The position numbers were made by a program, and so were the translations under genes. From contig CANCLV010000006.1 of the NCBI GenBank assembly GCA_947378905.1, forward strand, positions 1 through 40,534: a DNA stretch of 40,534 nt, in the 5' to 3' direction. Of the stretch, positions 30,339 to 38,709 are shown one piece after another. The first letter of the stretch is position 1, and every line of letters starts with the position of its first letter. The DNA comes from Opitutia bacterium. GTDB taxonomy: Bacteria; Verrucomicrobiota; Verrucomicrobiia; Opitutales; UBA953. A model generated the notes under the pieces. It did not search any database, had not been told where the DNA came from, and saw only the letters and a program-made list of their open reading frames with translations.

Positions 30339-31144
30339 TTTTTATTATTCTTTGGTTTCGTTTTATCTTTTTCCGTGGGAGTTGATCCCTGTGAAAATAA
30401 AGCATTCATTTTGTCGTCCAAAGATCGTCCCTTATTTTCCGTTGCAGGCTCAGTTGTCTCAGGTTCAGCCACAGGCACCGATGGGTTTACTGTATTGGTT
30501 GTCGCAGGCACTGGATTTTTAACTGGAGCCACGAGCTTGGGTTTAGCTGGAGGAACGTAATTTTCTCCAGGGCGCACAAACGGTGCCAGGGTTGTATTAC
30601 CCTGGGCAGCTAATTCTTTAATTTTTTCGCGCACCAAGACATCAAAATTTGTGAACTTACTATCAATTTCAAATTTTAGGTTTTTGGCCCGGACCTCTAA
30701 TTTTCCATCTCCATAAACTCGCGAGAGTTGTAAAACGTCGCCCATACTCAATGGTAAGTCGGCAATCTTTTTGTTTTTTTCTAGAAGTGAAACTGTAGTA
30801 TTGGTTAACACTTTTACCGCACTCGGCCAAAAGATTGGACGCTCGTTAATAGCTGTATAATCTAAGGGCGGTAAATTTTCGGTCACATTTTCCTTAGCCT
30901 CAATATTTGCAGTATTATTGGTAAGATTATTTTCCTCTTCCTTAATAACTACAGGTGCTGGGGGCTCTTCGTCTTTTTTAATGGGAGGCAGTACTGCAAC
31001 AGGAGCTTCTATCACAGCATCTGTTTTTATGTTGTGTGTGTTTGCCGGCAGACTTGTTAGCACGCAGGTAAAGGTTGGCTGACAAACAATGGTCGTAAGA
31101 GAACCCAGCGCAGCACCTAGCAAAAAGATGATAAAATACTTCAT
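30335..31144 (-). CDS. Membrane-anchored Pro-rich hypothetical protein
   Basis: A 269-residue protein from the ATG at 31144. I prefer this start because MKYFIIFLLGAALGSLTTIV begins a membrane anchor or signal segment directly and because it avoids running into guaB, although the frame opens at 31183. A Pro/Glu/Asn-rich linker (about 35-95) follows, then a small beta domain (NTTVSLLEKNKKIADLPLSMGDVLQLSRVYGDGKLEVRAKNLKFEIDS) that looks SH3-like, a short helix (FDVLVREKIKELAAQG) and a second Pro/Thr/Lys-rich tail ending GSTPTEKDKTKPKNNKK. Role unknown; it may bind the wall in the periplasm. It overlaps the exonuclease III start by 4 nt. Confidence 0.75.
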   Translation of the reverse strand: MKYFIIFLLGAALGSLTTIVCQPTFTCVLTSLPANTHNIKTDAVIEAPVAVLPPIKKDEEPPAPVVIKEEENNLTNNTANIEAKENVTENLPPLDYTAINERPIFWPSAVKVLTNTTVSLLEKNKKIADLPLSMGDVLQLSRVYGDGKLEVRAKNLKFEIDSKFTNFDVLVREKIKELAAQGNTTLAPFVRPGENYVPPAKPKLVAPVKNPVPATTNTVNPSVPVAEPETTEPATENKGRSLDDKMNALFSQGSTPTEKDKTKPKNNKK

Positions 31145-31160
31145 GTGAAAATTTATGCTC

Positions 31161-32738
31161 TTATGAACCCGCTTTAATTTCAATCACATCATGCGGGGCG
31201 GCTTCTCTTTGTCCGGCCGGGGTTATTCTGATATAGCGAGCATTTGCACGGTGCTCGGTTAAATTCTTAGCACCCAAGTATCCCAGTCCGCTTTGTACTC
31301 CACCCGCTAAAGGGGCGAGGACCTGATCAACCGATCCAGTGACTTCTTTAAGTGCTTCAATACCTTCTGGTGCTACTTTATTTAATTTAGCTGAAGTATT
31401 ATTGTGACCATAGCGCGTGGCAGATCCCTTGCGCATAGCCTCGAGTGAACCCATGCCGCGATATTCTTTGTAAGTCTTGCCGTTAATTTCCATCAACTTG
31501 CCGGGTGCTTCGCGACTACCCGCCAGCAGTCCGCCTAAAATAACAGCATCGGCCAGAGTGAGTGCTTTTACGATGTCACCACTTTTGGAAATTCCACCAT
31601 CGGCGATAATTCTTACTCCGGCTTTTGATGCGGCACGTGATGCAACATAGAGTGCGGTTAATTGTGGAATGCCAACACCTGCAACCATGCGCGTGGTGCA
31701 AATTGATCCGGGACCCTGCCCTATCTTAATCGCATCAGCTCCCGCGGCGGCCAAAAAGTCTACTCCGGCACCACTGGTTACATTTCCAGCAATCAGCGTC
31801 GTGGCCTTAAATTGTTTTCTTAATAATTTCAACGCATCGCCAACGCCTTTCGTAAATCCGTGAGCCGTTGATATCGCTAAGGCGTCAGCACCTTCTTCGA
31901 TCAAGGAAGTGGCATGTTTAAGTAACGCGTCTTTATCAACCTCTCCGTCGCTATGACGTGGAACATTAATTGCTACACCCACACGCAAACGGAAATCACT
32001 ATCGCGTGTTGGCCGGACGTGGGCACGGGACTCTTCGGAAATTCTTTCAATATCGCTCAATGTAAACAGGCCTCGCAGTTGATTCTTGGCGTCCACGACG
32101 AGTAATTTATTTTGCCCGACATTTTCTGAAAAGAGTCGATCGGCTTTTGCAATCGGGTCCTTGCCGAGATCTTTTTCAAAAACTACAAAGACTTTATCAC
32201 GAGGTGTCATTACTTCAGCCACTTTACGCTGACCGTGTCTTTCCTTAACCGTGCTTCCTGGTAATAAACCTAAGAGTGTATTATCTTTGGAAACCACGGG
32301 GAACGTGCTGAAGGCCAGGCCTTCGATTTCAATACGGTGAAGAACTTCTGCAATCGTCAGCTCGGGTGAAACAACAGCGGGGTCGCCGATCATTCCGTGA
32401 ATATGGTTTTTGACACGACGAACCTCCTTAATTTGTTCTGCAGATGACATATTGTAATGCAGGAGGCCGAGACCACCATTGAGCGCCATCGCAATCGCCA
32501 TTTGGTGTTCAGTCACGGTGTCCATGTCAGACGAAACAATCGGTAGGGATAAACTTATACTATCAGACAAGGATGAGTCTAGGCGCGTCATGCGCGGCAG
32601 TACTTCCGAGTAACAGGTTGCAAGGGAGACGTCGTCATACGTCAAACCCAGCCCTGCATTGGCCGCAAAGAATGGATCGGCGGGGAGGAAGAAGCGTTCG
32701 TCGAGAGAAACGCGACTTTTGTTTTTTGAGGAAGCCAT
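31161..32738 (-). CDS. guaB: Inosine-5'-monophosphate dehydrogenase
   Basis: A 525-residue NAD-dependent enzyme converting IMP to XMP, the committed step of GMP synthesis. From the ATG at 32738: GLTYDDVSLATCYSEVLPRMTRLDSSLS, two CBS domains at about 105-230 (each with LGLLPGS- or LRGLFTLSD-type strands), the catalytic Cys loop KIGQGPGSICTTRMVAGVGIPQL, IADGGISKSGDIVKAL and the flap region around YRGMGSLEAM. An in-frame ATG at 32756 adds six residues and is less likely. The stop lies 16 nt before the anchored protein. A promoter candidate lies at 32760-32788. Confidence 0.95.
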   Translation of the reverse strand: MASSKNKSRVSLDERFFLPADPFFAANAGLGLTYDDVSLATCYSEVLPRMTRLDSSLSDSISLSLPIVSSDMDTVTEHQMAIAMALNGGLGLLHYNMSSAEQIKEVRRVKNHIHGMIGDPAVVSPELTIAEVLHRIEIEGLAFSTFPVVSKDNTLLGLLPGSTVKERHGQRKVAEVMTPRDKVFVVFEKDLGKDPIAKADRLFSENVGQNKLLVVDAKNQLRGLFTLSDIERISEESRAHVRPTRDSDFRLRVGVAINVPRHSDGEVDKDALLKHATSLIEEGADALAISTAHGFTKGVGDALKLLRKQFKATTLIAGNVTSGAGVDFLAAAGADAIKIGQGPGSICTTRMVAGVGIPQLTALYVASRAASKAGVRIIADGGISKSGDIVKALTLADAVILGGLLAGSREAPGKLMEINGKTYKEYRGMGSLEAMRKGSATRYGHNNTSAKLNKVAPEGIEALKEVTGSVDQVLAPLAGGVQSGLGYLGAKNLTEHRANARYIRITPAGQREAAPHDVIEIKAGS

Positions 32739-32759
32739 AGGTGTCGGTTTCCCCAAAGG

Positions 32760-32788
32760 GTATTAAACATCGTTCACTAGGGTGGCAA
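32760..32788 (-). promoter_or_regulatory. Promoter candidate for guaB
   Basis: TTGCCA (32783-32788, minus strand; 5 of 6 to consensus), 17-nt spacer, TAATAC (32760-32765). The expected leader to the ATG at 32738 is about 15 nt. It lies in the 92-nt divergent gap to menC. Confidence 0.45.
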
Positions 32789-32830
32789 ATTGATTTTGCT
32801 CCTGAACGAAATTTAAGGATACTTATCAGT

Positions 32831-33781
32831 ATGAATGACGGAAAATACGAGTTTTTGAGGGTACGACGAGAATTCCGTCATCCGTTTGTCACCGGAGCAG
32901 GCACATTTACAGAAGTAGAAAGAGTCTTAATTAAAACCGAAGAGAATGGCGTCATCGGTTTTGGGGAAGTCGCTCCTTGGCTAAATTTTAAAACAGAAAA
33001 TATTTCACAGTGTATTGAAATTTTAAACACCGCGGGCGGAGATTTAGAAAATTTAAAAAATCTATTACGCAAATTGGAGAATCAGTTTCCTTGTTTAGAG
33101 TCGGCTCTCTCTTCCTGTCAGCGATGGAATGAAATCCAGGAATTTAATCAAGAAATCGAATGTGCTGGGTTAGTGAGCAATCCTAGTGAAGAAACGATTT
33201 ATAAAAAGATAAGCGAAGGCTTCAAAACACTTAAATTTAAAATTTCTCCGGCCACATCTCTGCTAGAAATTAAGTCGATTATCTCAACGGCTCCGAAAGA
33301 TGTAATTTTTCGCTTAGATGCGAATGGAAGTCTTAATCTAGAAGAGTCTAAGCTTTGGGTTAATTTTGCTTTCTCCTCAGATCAAATTGATTTCATCGAA
33401 CAACCCCTCCCTGTAAATGATGAGGGCTACAGGCAGTTAGATGTCTTCAAAGTCGCGCTCGATGAATCCTTTACTTACCCTGGTAAATTAAGATGGGCTG
33501 GCCCAATCGTCGTTAAGCCTTCACTGGTGGGTGATTGGATGGAGTTTATAGGATGGCGGCATAATCGTTACGATGGAGTTTATTATTCTTCTGTGTTTGA
33601 GACCGCTATTGGACGACAAGCAGCACTTTGGTTGGCTCATCGGGATGAACATTTACCTGCGGTGGGCTTTGATACATTAAATTATTTTAAAGAGGATGGC
33701 TTAGATTTTCATCAATCAGGCCCCATTATTAAAGGACTAGCCAATTTCGATTGGATGGATTTATGGAGGAAACATAAATGA
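32831..33781 (+). CDS. menC: o-Succinylbenzoate synthase (enolase superfamily)
   Basis: A 316-residue enolase-superfamily dehydratase making o-succinylbenzoate for menaquinone. From the ATG at 32831 the N-terminus is MNDGKYEFLRVRREFRHPFVTGAG. Catalytic residues are in place: K135 and K137 (KFKIS), metal ligands D163 (RLDANGS), E190 (DFIEQPLP) and D211 (VALDES), and the second Lys K229 (IVVKPSLVG). AAGGA lies about 10 nt before this ATG. An in-frame ATG at 32741 would overlap the guaB promoter and adds 30 unlikely residues. menE follows with an ATGA overlap, which supports menC over other enolase-family acid/sugar dehydratases. Confidence 0.9.
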   Translation: MNDGKYEFLRVRREFRHPFVTGAGTFTEVERVLIKTEENGVIGFGEVAPWLNFKTENISQCIEILNTAGGDLENLKNLLRKLENQFPCLESALSSCQRWNEIQEFNQEIECAGLVSNPSEETIYKKISEGFKTLKFKISPATSLLEIKSIISTAPKDVIFRLDANGSLNLEESKLWVNFAFSSDQIDFIEQPLPVNDEGYRQLDVFKVALDESFTYPGKLRWAGPIVVKPSLVGDWMEFIGWRHNRYDGVYYSSVFETAIGRQAALWLAHRDEHLPAVGFDTLNYFKEDGLDFHQSGPIIKGLANFDWMDLWRKHK

Positions 33782-34983
33782 AATCGGTTGCCGTCTTCCA
33801 CTCGGATCCAAAGAGATATTTAGAAGAGGTTCTTACGGCGCATTCTAATAGTCGTCCGGTTTTTTTAGGAAATCCCAACTGGGGTCCCGCTGAATTAAAA
33901 AGCGCCTCTCAACTTATTCCCCTGGGCACTAGTGTTGAAGGAATTAATTTCACGCCGCACGGAGTGGCACCTTCTGATTGGCCCAATGCCTGGATTGACT
34001 GTCTCTTTATTCCCACAGGTGGAACTGGGGGCAAAGTTAAGTTTGTTATTCATAATACCAAAACTTTACGGGCGGCTGCGTTCGGATTACGCGATGCTTT
34101 AGTAGCGCGAGGACTCAGCCCCATTCTACACGGCGCGAGCTTTACTCCTCCATACCATGTCAGCGGGTTGATGCCCGTGCTTCGTGCTCAATTTACGGGC
34201 GGCAGTTACGGTCACTACGATGGACGATTTTTATCCAACCAACCTCTGCCAGAAATTAAATTACCTGCTGGTGGCACCAAAATAGCCTCACTCGTTCATA
34301 CTCAAATTTCTCGCATTCTCGAACACCATGAAGGCCTAAAATGGCTTAAACAATTTAATGTTATTTTATTAGGGGGAGCGGCTGTTCCTCGTCCTGTAGT
34401 TGATGCCATTCGCAATCACCACCTGCCTGTATATGCAAGTTACGGCATGACCGAAACTGCAGCACTCTGCTCTTTTTGTCCTCCAGAAAAAATATGGAAT
34501 GATGAACCTCTGCGCGGATACCCACTTCCGGGTGTTAAGTTCACTGAAATTAATCACTTCATCCACATCAGCTCACCTGCGTGCGGTTTAGGGTATTGGT
34601 TGGGCGAAAAATTTACATCCCCTTATCCTACGGGCGACCTTGGACATGTTAACGCGGATGGATCTGTAGAAATTCAGGGACGCGGTGACCGTATCATTAA
34701 TTCGGGCGGAGAAAAAGTTGATCCAGCACGTATTGAAGATGTTTTAAAAGCCACCGGGCTTGTAAAAGATATTTTTGTTTTTGGGGTAATCGATGCACAA
34801 TGGGGCCAGCGTATTGTGGCCTGTGTCGTTGCCAGTGAATATAATTCGGCGGCGCTTAAAAAAGCCGTTGAAGTTTTAGAACCCGCCGCGCGTCCCAAAA
34901 ATTATATTTTCGTTGAAAAAATTCCGCTCGATGGTCGCGGTAAATTTGACCGAATCGCCGCGGAAAGACTTTTGCAGGTTTAA
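33778..34983 (+). CDS. menE: o-Succinylbenzoate-CoA ligase
   Basis: A 401-residue AMP-forming acyl-CoA synthetase activating o-succinylbenzoate in menaquinone synthesis. P-loop-like PTGGTGGKVKFVIHN, ASYGMTETAALCSF (A5 motif), the C-terminal hinge region TGDLGHVNADGSVEIQGRGDRIINSGGEKVDPARIED and the Lys in LDGRGKFDR mark the family. It is shorter than E. coli MenE (about 450 residues), mainly in the N-terminal domain. The coupling with menC is the main reason for choosing MenE over other AMP-binding ligases. It converges on kdsA with a 4-nt TTAA overlap. Confidence 0.9.
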   Translation: MKSVAVFHSDPKRYLEEVLTAHSNSRPVFLGNPNWGPAELKSASQLIPLGTSVEGINFTPHGVAPSDWPNAWIDCLFIPTGGTGGKVKFVIHNTKTLRAAAFGLRDALVARGLSPILHGASFTPPYHVSGLMPVLRAQFTGGSYGHYDGRFLSNQPLPEIKLPAGGTKIASLVHTQISRILEHHEGLKWLKQFNVILLGGAAVPRPVVDAIRNHHLPVYASYGMTETAALCSFCPPEKIWNDEPLRGYPLPGVKFTEINHFIHISSPACGLGYWLGEKFTSPYPTGDLGHVNADGSVEIQGRGDRIINSGGEKVDPARIEDVLKATGLVKDIFVFGVIDAQWGQRIVACVVASEYNSAALKKAVEVLEPAARPKNYIFVEKIPLDGRGKFDRIAAERLLQV

Positions 34984-35774
34984 CTGCGGGCGGCTTTCCA
35001 AATACGAAGGCACGACTCCACTAAGGCTGGAAACTCTGCTAAGGGTACTTGGCTAGGTCCGTCTGAAATCGCTTTGGATGGATCTGGGTGTGTTTCCATA
35101 AACAAACCATCGGCACCTGCTGCTAATGCAGCTTTTGCTAAAACGGGCACATACTCACGCTGACCGCCCGACGCTCCGCCGGCAGCTCCAGGTAATTGTA
35201 CAGCGTGGGTTGCATCCATAATCGTGGGGCAGCCGTAGCTCGCCATGATTGGGAAAGATCTCATATCCACCACTAAGTTTTGATATCCAAAAGTGGTACC
35301 GCGATCTGTTTGCCAAATTTCTGCGGCATTAGCTCCCTTTAATTTATCGACCACAAATTTCATTTCAAATGGTGAAAGGAATTGTCCTTTTTTAACGTTC
35401 ACCACTTTCCCGGTTTTTGCAGCAGCCACCAGCAGATCAGTCTGACGGCACATGAATGCAGGGATTTGTAATACGTCGACCGCTTTGCCCACTGGCTCAC
35501 AGTGATCTGGACCGTGAATGTCTGTTAAAACAGAAAATCCGTAATCCTTTTTAACCATTTTCAGTAATTCTAAACCGGCTTCCATACCAGGGCCACGATC
35601 TCCACCTAAAGATGTACGGTTCGCCTTATCGTATGAACCTTTGAAAATGATATTTAATTCAGGTAAGCGAGCGGCCAAGGCCTTCAACTCTTTTGCAACC
35701 GTGCGACAGTTGGATTCAGATTCAAGAGAACATGGACCAGCGATTAATAGTAATCTCCGCTTATCGTGTAACAT
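34980..35774 (-). CDS. kdsA: 3-deoxy-8-phosphooctulonate synthase (Kdo-8-P synthase)
   Basis: A 264-residue TIM-barrel enzyme condensing PEP with arabinose-5-phosphate to give Kdo-8-phosphate for lipopolysaccharide. Motifs are IAGPCSLESE, IFKGSYDKANRTS, GPGMEAGLELL, VLTDIHGPDH, LQIPAFMCRQTDLLVAAAKTGKVVNVKKGQFLSP, MASYGCPTIMDATHAVQLPG and METHPDPSKAISDGPSQ. The Asn of VNVKKGQ (rather than Cys-type metal ligand) points to the metal-independent class, judged from motifs. It implies an outer membrane with Kdo-containing LPS. It lies 45 nt downstream of polX. Confidence 0.95.
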   Translation of the reverse strand: MLHDKRRLLLIAGPCSLESESNCRTVAKELKALAARLPELNIIFKGSYDKANRTSLGGDRGPGMEAGLELLKMVKKDYGFSVLTDIHGPDHCEPVGKAVDVLQIPAFMCRQTDLLVAAAKTGKVVNVKKGQFLSPFEMKFVVDKLKGANAAEIWQTDRGTTFGYQNLVVDMRSFPIMASYGCPTIMDATHAVQLPGAAGGASGGQREYVPVLAKAALAAGADGLFMETHPDPSKAISDGPSQVPLAEFPALVESCLRIWKAARS

Positions 35775-35819
35775 AAGGAGAGATTAGACAAAAAATTAGA
35801 CCTAGGGCGAGCCGTATCC

Positions 35820-37547
35820 TTACTTACGGCCCAGCCACTTTAAAACTTCGGGCAGTGAACGCGTATTTAAAACGTTTTCCTTGGTTAACCAACCCTTGCG
35901 GGCAATACGCACACCATGTGCCGCGAAGCCTAATTGTTCAATATCGTGAGCATCCGGATTAATAGATGTAAGTACGCCTTTTTCGGAGGCTCGACGCCAC
36001 CAACGCCAATCAAGATCAAGTCTCCATGGATTGGCATTCAGTTCAATAATGGTGTCATTCGCAGCAGCCGCATCGATAATCTTAGCGATATCAACTTCAT
36101 AAGGTTCACGTTTATTAAGCAGGCGACCGGTGAGGTGACCTACCATATCTACATGCTCATTCTCGATGGCTTTAATGATACGCTTGGTCTGTTCCTCTTT
36201 GTCTAAGGTGAATAAATTATGAACCGAAGCTACGACGAAATCGAGTTTGCCTAAAACTTCATCGGTAAAGTCGAGTGAGCCATCACGTAAAATATCCACC
36301 TCACTACCACTCAGGACGCGCACCTTAAATTTGCCGGACTGATTAACTTTATTTATTTCTTCAATTTGTTTGGCGAGGCGACTTTCATCTAAGCCTCTGG
36401 CTTGAAAACTAGATTTTGAGTGGTCGGAAATTCCTAAATAACTCCAACCAAATTTTTCCGCAGCGGCGGCCATTTGTTCAAGGGTGTGATCGCCGTCTGA
36501 AGCGGTGGTGTGATTATGGAAAACACCTTTGAGGTCCTCAAAGGCAACGAGCTTAGGTAGGTTATTCTTTTCGGATTCTTCAATTTCACCCGCACCTTCA
36601 CGTAATTCTGGAGGAATCCATTTTAACCCTAAGGCTTTAAAAACTTCTTCTTCGTTTTTAGCACTGGGAGCTTTTTGTTTTTCATCAACCGCTTTAAAAC
36701 CCCACTCACTCATGCTTAGACCTTGAGCCAGAGCTCTTTGGCGCATCGCCACATTATGTTCTTTGGAACCAGTGAAGTGATGTAAGGCGAAATAGAATTG
36801 TTCTTCCGGAACCACGCGAAGGTCAGCCTGTAGTCCATTTTCGAAACGCACACTTGATTTAGTTTCTCCATGCGCGGTTACTTCTTTGACTCCAGGATAG
36901 TTTACAAACCATTCCATAATCGGTTTGGGGTCTGATGAAGCTACCAAGAAATCTAAATCGCCCACGGTTTCACGCGAGCGGCGAAGTGATCCAGCGGATT
37001 CTGCTAATTTAACCTGCGGGAGTTTTTTTAATCCCTCTAAAATTGGCTCAGCAATTTCCGCCGCGTCTGCCCAGCGGTGTCGTTTCCCATAGGCAATTCG
37101 GTTTTTTATTCCTTCTAAAATATTGGTCTGAGTTTTTGCCCCGAAGCCTTTGAGCTCGGCGACTTGTCCACTGTCACAAACTTCTTTTAATTTCTCGATG
37201 GTTTCGACTTGGAGTTGAACCCAGAGTGCACGAACTTTTTTAGGTCCTAGGCCTGGTATTTGAATAACTTCCAATAAGCCAGGCGGTATGCTTGCTTTTA
37301 GTTTTTGGTGAAAGGGTAAAACCCCATCGCGGCGCAATGTAGTTATTTTATCAACGAGCGCTTCGCCCATTCCTGGAATTTCTGCTAATTTATCTGTTTT
37401 GATTAACTCGTCTAAATCTTCGGTGAGCGTTTCGAGAATGCGCGCACCATTAGAATACGCGCGGATCTTAAATGGGTTTTCTCCAGTTAATTCGAGGAGT
37501 GTTGCGATTTCATCTAAGACCGCGGAGATGGCTGATTTTTCCATCAT
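35820..37547 (-). CDS. polX: Family X DNA polymerase with PHP domain
   Basis: A 575-residue bacterial PolX, a gap-filling repair polymerase with a 3'-5' exonuclease PHP domain. The N-terminal Pol beta-like part (1-315) has two helix-hairpin-helix motifs (LAEIPGMGEALVDKI, VIQIPGLGPKKVRAL), the nucleotidyltransferase motif GDLDFLVA with D197 and D199, and third Asp D242 (ADLRVV). The PHP domain (about 340-575) has H344 and H346 (FHNHTTASDG), a second metal cluster (LGISDHSKS) and SEVDIL, all intact, so both activities should be present. It overlaps gmk by ATGA. Two Met codons begin the frame; either could start. Confidence 0.95.
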   Translation of the reverse strand: MMEKSAISAVLDEIATLLELTGENPFKIRAYSNGARILETLTEDLDELIKTDKLAEIPGMGEALVDKITTLRRDGVLPFHQKLKASIPPGLLEVIQIPGLGPKKVRALWVQLQVETIEKLKEVCDSGQVAELKGFGAKTQTNILEGIKNRIAYGKRHRWADAAEIAEPILEGLKKLPQVKLAESAGSLRRSRETVGDLDFLVASSDPKPIMEWFVNYPGVKEVTAHGETKSSVRFENGLQADLRVVPEEQFYFALHHFTGSKEHNVAMRQRALAQGLSMSEWGFKAVDEKQKAPSAKNEEEVFKALGLKWIPPELREGAGEIEESEKNNLPKLVAFEDLKGVFHNHTTASDGDHTLEQMAAAAEKFGWSYLGISDHSKSSFQARGLDESRLAKQIEEINKVNQSGKFKVRVLSGSEVDILRDGSLDFTDEVLGKLDFVVASVHNLFTLDKEEQTKRIIKAIENEHVDMVGHLTGRLLNKREPYEVDIAKIIDAAAANDTIIELNANPWRLDLDWRWWRRASEKGVLTSINPDAHDIEQLGFAAHGVRIARKGWLTKENVLNTRSLPEVLKWLGRK

Positions 37548-38137
37548 ACCCGACTTTTTTTCTCCTGGAGATAAATTTTGTTTAATTCCTGAAAGTCAGC
37601 TTCCTTTGGTCCGCTTTCAATCACGTGCTGATAATGCCCTGCGTGTTGTAATTCATATTCTGAAGCAGCCACACGACGATTAATTTCATCTACTGGGTCG
37701 GTTCCTCGACCGGTAAGACGGCGACGTAGTTCAACCGGATCGGTTACTCTTACAAAGACCGTGACTAATGATTCCGCTAAAGCTTTATCTTTTTCTGCTT
37801 GGCTACGAATCGAAGCAGCGCCCTGAACGTCAACATTGAGTAACGCATCGTAGCCAGCTCTCAGATGTTTAGCGATGTCCTCTTTGCGACATCCATAGAG
37901 ATTATTATGTACCACTGCTTTCTCTAAAAATTTACCTTCAGAATATTGCGCTTCAAATTCTTGACGGGATAAAAAATAATAATCTTCTCCGTCAATCTCC
38001 CCAACGCGCGGTGGGCGTGTCGTACAGGTAATGACGCGATGAATGAATTGTGGGTACGATTCCGTTAATCGCATGCACAACGTTGTCTTCCCGCTGCCAG
38101 CAGGGCCAGAGACGACGATTAAAAGTGGGCGGTTCAC
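37544..38137 (-). CDS. gmk: Guanylate kinase
   Basis: A 197-residue GMP kinase. The P-loop is VSGPAGSGKTTL (11-20). GMP-binding blocks are TRPPRVGEIDGEDYYFLSRQEFEAQYSEGKFLEKAVVHNNLYG. The mid-domain has LNVDVQGAASIRSQ and the lid carries VTDPVELRRRLTGRGTDP with conserved Arg residues. It supplies GDP from GMP and so works downstream of guaB. It overlaps polX at its end and the membrane gene at its start by 4 nt each. rpoZ, the usual partner of gmk, is not next to it. Confidence 0.95.
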   Translation of the reverse strand: MNRPLLIVVSGPAGSGKTTLCMRLTESYPQFIHRVITCTTRPPRVGEIDGEDYYFLSRQEFEAQYSEGKFLEKAVVHNNLYGCRKEDIAKHLRAGYDALLNVDVQGAASIRSQAEKDKALAESLVTVFVRVTDPVELRRRLTGRGTDPVDEINRRVAASEYELQHAGHYQHVIESGPKEADFQELNKIYLQEKKSRV

Positions 38138-38664
38138 GGAATAAACTTAATTTGTAAGAGGCAGGCTAAACTTGTGACAAAGAAAATTATGCCGAGGGTT
38201 TTGAATCGTGTTGGTTTTTCTAAAATCCAGTCACACTGCTTATTAAATGCGACGGGTGACATCGCCCACCATAATCCTAATATAACCAAGAAAGCATAAC
38301 TGACGCTGGCGTCCAAGAAACTGTAGGGCAATTGACGATAGCCGGCATCAAGAGTTTGGCGGGCTATAAAAAGCATTAAAACTCCCAGTGCACGGACTGA
38401 CAAAAAATCGGGCATTGTGAAATAAGTTAAAAGTCCTGCGACGACGAAAACCCCGAGTACTATATTGCGCGGCAGCCCAGCCAAGTCCGGCTCAGGTAAA
38501 TGCTGCAGCTGAAAACCAAACCAACCTACCGCTATAATTAAAAGAATCCCAGTCGCAAAGGTGTCACGACGAAATGATTTTAAAAGTGCCGCATTCGTAT
38601 AAACCAACCAACCAGAGACTAGTAGGATCGCTGTTAAAACGAGATAGGCTTGAGTTAGGGACAC
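38134..38664 (-). CDS. Integral membrane protein, unrecognised
   Basis: A 176-residue hydrophobic protein from a GTG at 38664. About five or six membrane segments are visible, near residues 4-27, 37-54, 67-84, 89-105, 118-137 and 154-172. Loops carry FRRD, EPDLAGLPRN and KQCDWILEKPTRFK. No family motif is recognised. It overlaps gmk by 4 nt (ATGA), so it is part of the gmk-polX operon; the 45-nt gap to queG leaves room for a weak promoter. Confidence 0.75.
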   Translation of the reverse strand: MSLTQAYLVLTAILLVSGWLVYTNAALLKSFRRDTFATGILLIIAVGWFGFQLQHLPEPDLAGLPRNIVLGVFVVAGLLTYFTMPDFLSVRALGVLMLFIARQTLDAGYRQLPYSFLDASVSYAFLVILGLWWAMSPVAFNKQCDWILEKPTRFKTLGIIFFVTSLACLLQIKFIP

Positions 38665-38709
38665 GGCGGAAGATTAGCAGAAACCAGCCGTCGGGTGCAA
38701 CCAAGGAGG

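Noticed and set aside
32741..32830. 30-residue N-terminal extension of MenC
   Set aside because: The extension overlaps the guaB promoter/start, has no menC-like sequence, and the ATG at 32831 fits the family start.
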